DNA of 64,000 bases from contig OX327683.1 of assembly GCA_946807835.1 (NCBI GenBank), positions 8,065,001 to 8,129,000 on the forward strand. The letters are read 5' to 3'. A program made the position numbers and the translations under genes. The notes under the pieces are model-generated. The model was not told where the DNA came from. It saw only the letters and a program-made list of their open reading frames with translations, and ran no database searches. Within the stretch, counting starts at the first letter, position 1; the number at the start of each line of letters is the position of its first letter. Below are positions 57,106 to 64,000 of this stretch, one piece after another. The stretch is from Ailanthus altissimus (Eukaryota; Streptophyta; Magnoliopsida; Sapindales; Simaroubaceae).

Positions 57106-58668
57106 TGTTGTGCATTTCTCTGATTTTAGTCAGGGGTTTAAGCCCTGACGGATGTTAAGGTGATGTATTTTATTTTCTCTTTATTATTAGGATAATTATT
57201 TATTATTTGTGGGGAAATTATTTTTTGTATGTGGAGTTGTTATTCTCTTATTTGTTGGGTTATATTTCTCATGTGTATGGGTAGTAATTGGGAGCAATTG
57301 TTTTATTATTAATAAGGCATAATTGTATAAACTATTTTATCTTTCAAACTTAATATTTGTTCAAATTATCTCAATAATTTAGCTATTTATGCATATTAAT
57401 GTTGTTTTATAGGTTTAAGCATTATCAGAGCAAAAATACCGAAAAACGGACGCAAATGGGAGCATTAGAGATAAAAATACAAATGGAGGCACTGTTGCTA
57501 CAGTACCACTGTTGCTACAGTGCAGCACCGCAGCATTGGATTTCAACGCCGCGGCGCCAATTGCAGAAAGTGAGCGCCGCGGCATTGAATTTCAGCGCCG
57601 CGGCGCCGAGACCTGGACAGCAAAAGTTGACAGGTTGCTGAAAATCAGGAAATCCAAAAGCAACCCTAAGTGCGCCCTAATTCCCTGCTCTTACCTATAT
57701 ATTTGCACAAAACTTACATTTTGAGAGAGACTCCAGTTGGGACAGCAGCTAGAAACACAAAAGAAACACTTAACTTCTAAGTTTGGAGAAATCAAAGAGG
57801 AGGAAAGCAAGCTTCAACTTTAAAGACATTTGACAGGGATGTCTTCTTTGCTTTGATTCTTTACTTGTTGTAAGATGTTTAGTTTACATGTATTGATGGA
57901 ATTAGCTTCAAGATTGTGTAGTTTAATGATGAGCTAATTTCATTAATCTAGGATTACATCCTTGAACTCATTATGTGATTGATTTTAGCTCTCTCTTTTA
58001 TGGTATTAATTCAGCTTTTGATATATTCATTGTGCTTGTGCTTAATGCTATTTGATTACTTGGCCAGTAGTTAAATTGATCTAGAAATGCTTAAATAAAC
58101 TTGACAAAGGCATTTAGGTATTCAGTCTTAAGCATATTGATGCATGATCATAGTGTAGTGCACTTGAGTTTCATATGAGATAGACATATACTCATAAGGC
58201 ATGTATGGCTCATAAAACTTGTGCTTAATGAATTTTGTTCAATTTATTTATCATAGACATATAGATATTTGATTGGATAGAATATATTTGCTTGACCTAC
58301 AAAAGAGGCTTGTGATGTGTTAAGTGTTTTGGTCAATATATCAAGTTGAGAACCAATAGACCTAAAAGAGATTCTGCTGAATTTATTTGCATAATGGGGG
58401 ATAGTTTGTAATCCTAGGATTTCTCATATTAAATTTAACTTGTTGGTAATTTAGTTTATCACTTAACATAATTAAGTTGTTCTTTTACTTGAGTAGTTTA
58501 ATCTCATACATTAAATCATTTTCTGGATAATAGTAGAAAGACACCATTTTAGTACTTAAACTAGAAAAGACAAATCATTCTCTGTGGGATCGACACTTTT
58601 CTCATCATATATTACTTGTTACGACAACGTGCACTTGCGCTAATTTGTGTTATAGAAAACACACAACA
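57106..58668 (+). mobile_element. Solo-type gypsy LTR, 1.56 kb, with GC island
   Basis: It begins TGTTGTG and ends CACAACA, perfect 7-bp inverted ends. The end carries CTGTGGGATCGACACTT and GTGCACTTGCGC (58582-58640), the plant gypsy LTR end module, and matches the minus-strand LTR at 10262-11600. The GC island at 57515-57612 (AACGCCGCGGCGCC, GAGCGCCGCGG, CAGCGCCGCGGCGCCG) creates short open frames that are not genes. No primer-binding site follows and no target duplication is seen. The remaining 58669-58863 is T-rich spacer. Confidence 0.75.
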
Positions 58669-58863
58669 ATTATGCACTTACCACTTGTTTTGTTATTTTA
58701 GAAAAAAGATTACTTTATTTTATTTTCTTTTATTAACTTAATTTTCTTTTAGTAATATATGCTCAATTGTGTTTTTCTGCATGTGGGGCTATTATTTCTC
58801 CGATTGTGAGAATTGTTTAATTTCGATATTGATTAGTGTATAATATAATATTATCATACTTTT

Positions 58864-58868
58864 TATAC
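58864..58868. repeat. Left 5-bp target duplication TATAC
   Basis: Identical to 61792-61796 across the copia element. Confidence 0.85.
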
Positions 58869-59616
58869 TGTTGAGAGAGGAAACGCCTTTCTCCCTCGGA
58901 GATTAGGTTAAAGTGAAGAACGCAAAATTTAACCTTGAACCCAAACCTTTTTGTATAGCGAAATAACCTGTATATCAAGAAAAATAGCAAGAATTCAAAG
59001 CAAAAAATAAATAGCACAATATAATTACTTACGTGGTTCGGCAATTGTCTACGTCCACGGTGGTTTTAAGAATCCTACATTCTCTTATTAATTCCCTAGA
59101 GATTTTACAAAGAAAACTCAATGAAGAACTCTCAAAAGGACTTAATGTTTAGTGTACCCTTACTCTACTACAAACAATGAATACTCAAACGACGGTTTCA
59201 CCATAACGCACATAAGCATTTAGTGTTTACACAGTTCTTCCCTTCTCTTAGAGTCTCTTTTAATGCTTGATCTCAACTAAATAGTTTACAAGTGTTTATA
59301 TAGGGGTTATTTTGTGCCTACTAACCTTATTCCTTATTAAAGTAAAAGTCCACTTGTTTTTGAAGTCCTAAAATTTTCAAAACTCAAAATTCGGATAAAA
59401 AATGAGTCCACGACACTCAGCCCTGTCACTTCCTCTATGCTTTTCTTCGCTTTCTTCATGTCTTGAAGTCCTGTTTCGCTTCACCCTTCGTGTCCTACAC
59501 GTTCTAGACTTCTCCATACGTGTCCTACACGTTCTAAACTTCTTATGACTCTCCTCTTTGGTATTCATCTTAATTCTTTGTCTAGACAAGATTGTTGAAT
59601 CGCCAAATCTCCAACA
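58869..59616 (-). repeat. 3' LTR (748 bp)
   Basis: Starts TGTTGAGAG and ends ATCTCCAACA. It has the shared module ACGTGGTTCGGCAATTG...CTACGTCCACGG (59030-59061). It lacks the GC island present in the partner LTR, which accounts for nearly all of the 65-bp length difference. Confidence 0.9.
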
Positions 59617-60200
59617 AACCCTTCATTGATTCAAAATCTTCCAAACAAGAAGGCTTCTGGATCTGATCCACACCAATACTTTATCACCTAGAGTTGAGTC
59701 TAGTTAAGTCTTCACTAAGACTTAACTTTTTTCAGGCTAGTGACTTTGGTCTCCAAAGGCATTCATGTACCTTGCATAGGGTATGGATGCGTTGCACTCC
59801 TTTATGACCCTTATCACCTTGGTGAGCACGGTTTAGATGTGACATAGTGGTCTGCATTACCCTAACACCCCGCGTTGGGCCACAAATGGCCATTCCAGTA
59901 AGCATATAAAGCCCCCTATTTTGTTTTTCACCCTCAAACCTTGTAGGTCATTTCTCTACTCTTAGTTTTCCTTTTTCCTCTCTAACGAAATACCCTTTCT
60001 CATCGAGCTTGCCTAGGGATATCAAGTTCCTCCTCAGCATAGGAACATGCCTTACACCGTGTAAGTCCCTAGTTTCTCAACCTTGCATCCTCAGTCGTAT
60101 ATCACTAACTCCCATGATCTCACAAGTCATGTCATTCCCCATTAAAGCTTTACCTCTTTTGGCTTTTTAGTTATTAAACATCGATCTGTCGGGACATATA
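59617..60200 (-). pseudogene. Copia protease and gag-pre-integrase remnant
   Basis: On the minus strand from about 60135: GNDMTCEIMGVSDIRLRMQG, VRHVPMLRRNLISLGKLDEKGYF (about 60050-59985), REEKGKLRVEK and a reduced GLYMLTG. This is the end of the copia protease and the start of the pre-integrase segment. The bases nearest the LTR match those beside LTR A (14241). Confidence 0.75.
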
Positions 60201-60945
60201 TGGATGCTGCACCTCGAATTTAGTATCTATTTTCCAACGTACTTCTCCTTAAGGCTACCAATATGTCTACAACTTTGGTATCTTCCTGTACCGATTGCAG
60301 CCCACCCTCCTTTGCTTTTTGATTTCGGACAATCCTTTACAAAGTGTCATTTCTTATTACAAATGAAACGCTTTTTAGATCTCCTCCTTGATTGGTTGCT
60401 CTTCCTTCCTTGTGCAAACAATACTGCTCCACTCTCGAACTTAGATCTTTTTGTCAATTCTTTTGAGTTCAATGATGTGTTGACATCATTCATCATTAAA
60501 TACTTCATCCTCAATCTTGATGCCCAATTGCTCAAGACTTATGATGATCTTGTTGAACTCGTCAATATGAGCTCTCAATAAAGATCTCTCGTGCATTATT
60601 AATTGATGTAGTATCTTTTTCACAAGAAGTCTATTTGTAAGAGACTTCTTAATGTATAATTCCTTGAGTCTCTTCCATAGCCCTAAAACAGTTTTTTCAT
60701 CACCACTTCCCTTAATACTTCATCGCTCAATGCTAGGATTATGGTGCTATGAGTCTAGCCATTCCTTTAAGATTTAAGGTTATCATCTCTTTGTTAGTTA
60801 AGGAACTAGCTTCCTCCAAGGCTGAGTCTAGCCCTTTCTTCATTAGTAGAACCCTAACATTCATCCTCCAAAGATTGAAGTCATTCATCATATTGAACTT
60901 CTTTATTTCTTGCTTGATTACAGCTATGGTTTAAATACCTCAGAT
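60201..60945 (-). pseudogene. Copia gag pseudogene
   Basis: On the minus strand from about 60900: NDFNLWRMNVRVLLMKKGLDSALEE, LGLWKRLKELYIKKSLTNRLLVKK, EFNKIIISLEQLGIKIEDE, then open frame 60535-60347 with NTSLNSKELTKRSK and a zinc knuckle CNKK-HFVKDCPK just after it. Order and size (about 240 codons) fit copia gag. Stops at several places; the plus-strand open frame 60204-60581 is a shadow. Confidence 0.82.
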
Positions 60946-60963
60946 TTGTATTATCAAACCTTA

Positions 60964-60975
60964 GCTCTGATAACA
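60964..60975 (-). other. Degenerate tRNA-Met primer-binding site
   Basis: Minus strand reads TGTTATCAGAGC against the canonical TGGTATCAGAGC, close to the LTR end CAACA. Confidence 0.75.
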
Positions 60976-60978
60976 GTT

Positions 60979-61791
60979 TGTTGATGGAGGAAACACATTT
61001 TCCCTCGAAGATTAAGTTAAAGCGAAGAATCTCAAGTTCAACCTTGAACCCTAACCTTTTTACATAGCGGAATAACTTGTATATCAAGAAAAATAGCAAG
61101 AATTCAAAGCAGAAAATAAAGAGTACAACACAATCACTTACATGATTCGGTCAATTGCCTACATCCACGATGGATCCAAGGATCCTAGCCTCTCTTATTA
61201 ACTCCCTAAAGATTTTACAAAGAAAACCCAATGAAGAACCCTCAAAAGGACCTAATGTTTAGTGTACCCTTACTCTACCACGAACAATGAACACCCAAAC
61301 GACGGTTCTACCCTAGCGCACATAAGCACTTAGCGTCTACCTAGTTCTTCCCTTCTCTTAGAGTCTATTTTAATGTTTAATCTCAACAAAAGGATTTACA
61401 AGTGTTTATATAGGGGTTATTTCATGCCTACTAACCCTATTCCTTATTGGAGTAAAAGTCCATTTGTTTTGGAAGTCCTAAACTTCCCAAAACTTAAAAT
61501 TCTGATCAAAAATAAAATTTTCCCAGCTCTGGTGCCGCGGTGCTGAGGTCTAGTGCCATGGTACTGAGCCTCAACATGCTCGACAGCGTAGTACTAGATT
61601 TCTGATCTAGGTGTCTTGGCGCTTAGCCCTGTCACTTCCTCTGTGCGTTTCTTCTATTTATTTGCTTCCTCGAGTCCCGTTTCACTTTTTCCTTTATGTC
61701 CCACACATTCTAGACTTCTTGTGACTTTCTTATTTGGTATTCATCTCAATTCTTATCCAAACATAATTGTTGAATCACCAAATCTCCAATA
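60979..61791 (-). repeat. 5' LTR (813 bp)
   Basis: Starts TGTTGATGGAGG and ends ATCTCCAATA. Has the shared module (61139-61172) and the GC island 61527-61615 (GGTGCCGCGGTGCTGAGG, GTGTCTTGGCGCTTAG). Confidence 0.9.
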
Positions 61792-61796
61792 TATAC
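61792..61796. repeat. Right 5-bp target duplication TATAC
   Basis: Pairs with 58864-58868. Confidence 0.85.
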
Positions 61797-62727
61797 AAAT
61801 TGATATACCTTTAAAAAAAATGATAGATTAAGAATAAAGGGAAAACAATTTTCCTTACACTAATTGGAAAACAAGCGGTATAATATAGTGAAGTTAAGAG
61901 AGAAATTAACCAAAAATTTCATTTGATTACCTTTAGGTCATGCATACATGTACTTTGAAGCTTACATATACTTTAAACAAAACTGTCTGGGTTTATGATA
62001 TTGCGGTTACTAAAAACGTAATACAAGAGATACAAACTATATGTAAATACTTGTATAAATAAGCACATATGTATTTGTGACAATAAATTTAGACGTCAAT
62101 ACTCATTATACTAAAGTTAACTAATAATCATCGCATTAAATACCATATATTATGTATTTTCAAGTATATATTTAAATCTATATAATATTTTTATATATTA
62201 ACGTTAATGAATTTCATTTTTCAGATTTTAAAAACTTTATGATTTCATAGCACCATCTGAAAGGCTTAAATTTAAAACTCTTGAAATTAATTATTGCCAA
62301 TAAGATCTTAGGCTCGTCTATTAAGGTTTAAAATGGCTGAGCTCATCTTGAGGTCAATTCTAAGTCCAACCAATGAGCCTAAAACAATTGGGCTCAATAT
62401 AAATTCGATCCGTGTTCATAATCAAACTTATATCATACCTGTCCCTTCTCATTCTATGGGTGAGAAGTCCTTAATCTATGATCGAGGAGCTTAATCCCTA
62501 ATGTGTCAAACACTGCTCCATTAGCTCCTCCAATACCAACCTAGAACTAACAACACCATCAATACCAAGGTTCATTACCTCAAACCAATGAGACTATTTG
62601 TGCCTTCCAATGACTGAGGACTATTAACAGTTTGAGGATTGTCCTTGTCTAAAAGCATCTTGGGCAGGAAAGTTATGCCACCAACCTTACGATATCAAAG
62701 AATTTGGGCTAAGCAGAGCACATTGCA
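61797..62727. other. Stretch without a recognised gene
   Basis: The first half is AT-rich. From about 62490 to 62720 one + strand frame has protein-like composition (LRIVLV, then in another frame FEDCPCLKASWAGKLCHQPYDIKEFG) but no recognised family; it abuts the LTR at 62728. Confidence 0.35.
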
Positions 62728-64000
62728 TGTTTACGCTAAAAATATAATGTGGTTATCGCAGTATAGATTGAGGTATTGATCACACAAGAAAGCTTTTAGA
62801 AAAATAGGTAAGCTAAATAAAAATATTAAAACAGTAACGAAGGAGAAAATTGAATGTAAGATTGATATAAATAAGGTAAAATTAAATGTGAATTAAGGAA
62901 AAAAATTATAATGGTGTAAGCAAGGCTTTCAGAATCACTAAAATATTTCATAAATCTATTCTATACTTTGATTCAATGTTTAAAACTCAATTAAAAGTTT
63001 TACATCCCAAACAGTCAATCGGAAGATATGTATAATACGACACATTTAATAAAAAATGTATTTGACATGATTAAACTCTTTGTAAATGTTATCACAAACC
63101 ATTTTCATCTAAACAAGTTATCTAAGATTGACAACATATCATTTTGATAATATTGCAGTAAAAGATTAAGTTGTAAAATGATATAACCAATAACAATTAT
63201 AATTCGACAAGAATCACATAAAGAAAGCATGACTGAAAATATTTGAAACAAAAGAATTATAACCTCTGAATTTTACAAAAGTAATAGATAAAAGTTTAGA
63301 CACAACAAACTTACAATATTATAGCTTTTAACAAAGAATCAAAGTCTAGAAGTAGATTTATTACACATAGAAGTTCATCTTTAGCCTTGCCAAAAACTTT
63401 AGCCTAACTTACAATTCATTCTTATAAATATTAAAGGAAAGTATTTGAGAGAATTGTAAGACATAAAAAACTTCCATTAGCCTCCTAAAGATGTCTTTAT
63501 ATAGGAAATGAAAGGAACATGTTTAGTGTGACATCAATTTTTCATATTTTCAGTCACCAACTCCTTCACCTAATTATAACACTTTTTTTTTACAATGGAT
63601 ATGATTGATTTAGCCTTTTTGGTCAACATGAAAGTTATATTATTTTGTCTCTTCTTTCTATATCCACTAGGTTCATGCAATTTAGATTAGTAGCCTATGA
63701 AATATGGTCAAATTATCAAAGTTACATCAGATTTCGGCCAACAATCCTTTTAACAGATTACAACCCAAGTTGGACTGTGATAATGATTGCGTTGGACTTT
63801 AGTGCCAACAAAAGCATTATAGATAATTAACTCCTTATTTCTTATCTTCAAGAATCATACTGATTGAATAAATATTTTATGAAATACGATCCAAAAAAGG
63901 AAGGTGATTCAAGCTGAGCGACAAGTTGTAATCTAGTTCTATTGTATCCTAGTTGTGGCCCATTAAATATTAGATTTAATTTTCTAACTGTTTTTCAAGT
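62728..64000 (-). mobile_element. LTR3, third copy of the LTR1/LTR2 family, cut by the window edge
   Basis: On the minus strand it ends ATTTTTAGCGTAAACA, confirming the LTR end deduced for LTR1 (GAGCATAAACA). ACCTCAATCTATACTGCGATA, AATATTGCAGTAAAAGATTAA and the ACTTGTTTAGATG phrase match LTR1 and LTR2 inverted. No primer-binding site lies beyond its end (left side), so it is a 3' or solo LTR. About 220 bp of the family's start would lie beyond 64000. Confidence 0.85.

Larger units (their letters stand above)
58869..61791 (-). mobile_element. Copia element with both LTRs, internally deleted, 2.9 kb
   Basis: Two collinear LTRs (58869-59616 and 60979-61791), a tRNA-Met primer-binding site next to the right LTR, gag-protease relics between them, and TATAC duplications on both sides define one insertion on the minus strand. 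RT, RNase H and integrase are absent, so it is non-autonomous. Confidence 0.92.

Noticed and set aside
57399..57724. Two overlapping open frames of 70-80 codons
   Set aside because: Inside a gypsy LTR with a GC island; overlapping frames encode repeats of the island only.

Overview
This window is an AT-rich nuclear segment of a plant genome, most likely a eudicot. It is almost entirely a graveyard of nested transposable elements around one apparently intact host gene. The plant assignment rests on plant-type Ty3/gypsy (Athila-like) and Ty1/copia LTR elements, primer-binding sites matching plant tRNA-Asp and initiator tRNA-Met, L1-type LINEs with a C-terminal RNase H, a CACTA (En/Spm) TNP2-type transposon, hAT- and Mutator-like non-autonomous elements, and a four-exon GDSL esterase/lipase gene of the At5g03610-like type. 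The species cannot be named from the sequence.

Layout. 1-9.7 kb: one decayed Athila-like element on the + strand. Its pol runs through RNase H and integrase, is broken by a 4.2-kb LTR-gag-protease fragment with a CATAC duplication, resumes, is broken again by a lone LTR, and is followed by a decayed accessory reading frame, an intronless LOG-type (cytokinin-activating enzyme) pseudogene and a polypurine-like tract. 9.7-13 kb: a minus-strand gypsy LTR with leader and primer-binding site, then a minus-strand copia gag and LTR. 13-17.8 kb: an L1-type LINE whose endonuclease is split by a short copia element and whose ORF2 is split by a 332-bp hAT-type MITE with an 8-bp target duplication. 17.9-28.6 kb: LTR-like sequences, two minus-strand LINE fragments, a copia gag-protease relic, a hAT fragment, and a diverged direct duplication whose two copies were invaded independently.

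29.8-35.2 kb: the GDSL hydrolase gene on the + strand. It has a signal peptide, a histidine-rich linker, the full catalytic Ser-Asp-His set and three introns, the first carrying a copia LTR relic. Its TATA box and start codon are clear. It is the only gene here that I judge functional.

36.5-57 kb: a large CACTA element (TNP2 coding from about 43.4 to 54.6 kb) carrying three nested insertions: a 1.25-kb Mutator-like element with 9-bp target duplications and a 34-bp-arm hairpin, a 5'-truncated Athila-like element, and a long minus-strand LTR. Repeat-rich blocks at about 37.4-38.5 kb and 55.5-57 kb may be its outer regions. 57.1-58.7 kb: a solo-type gypsy LTR. 58.9-61.8 kb: a structurally complete but internally deleted copia element with a perfect TATAC duplication. 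62.7-64 kb: a minus-strand third copy of the first LTR family, cut by the window edge.

Two themes recur. No complete LTR-element reverse transcriptase survives in the window. Many LTRs from different families carry a GC-rich island (GCGCYGCGGCGC-like) in otherwise AT-rich sequence, and in both copia LTR pairs present it is kept in the 5' LTR and lost from the 3' LTR.
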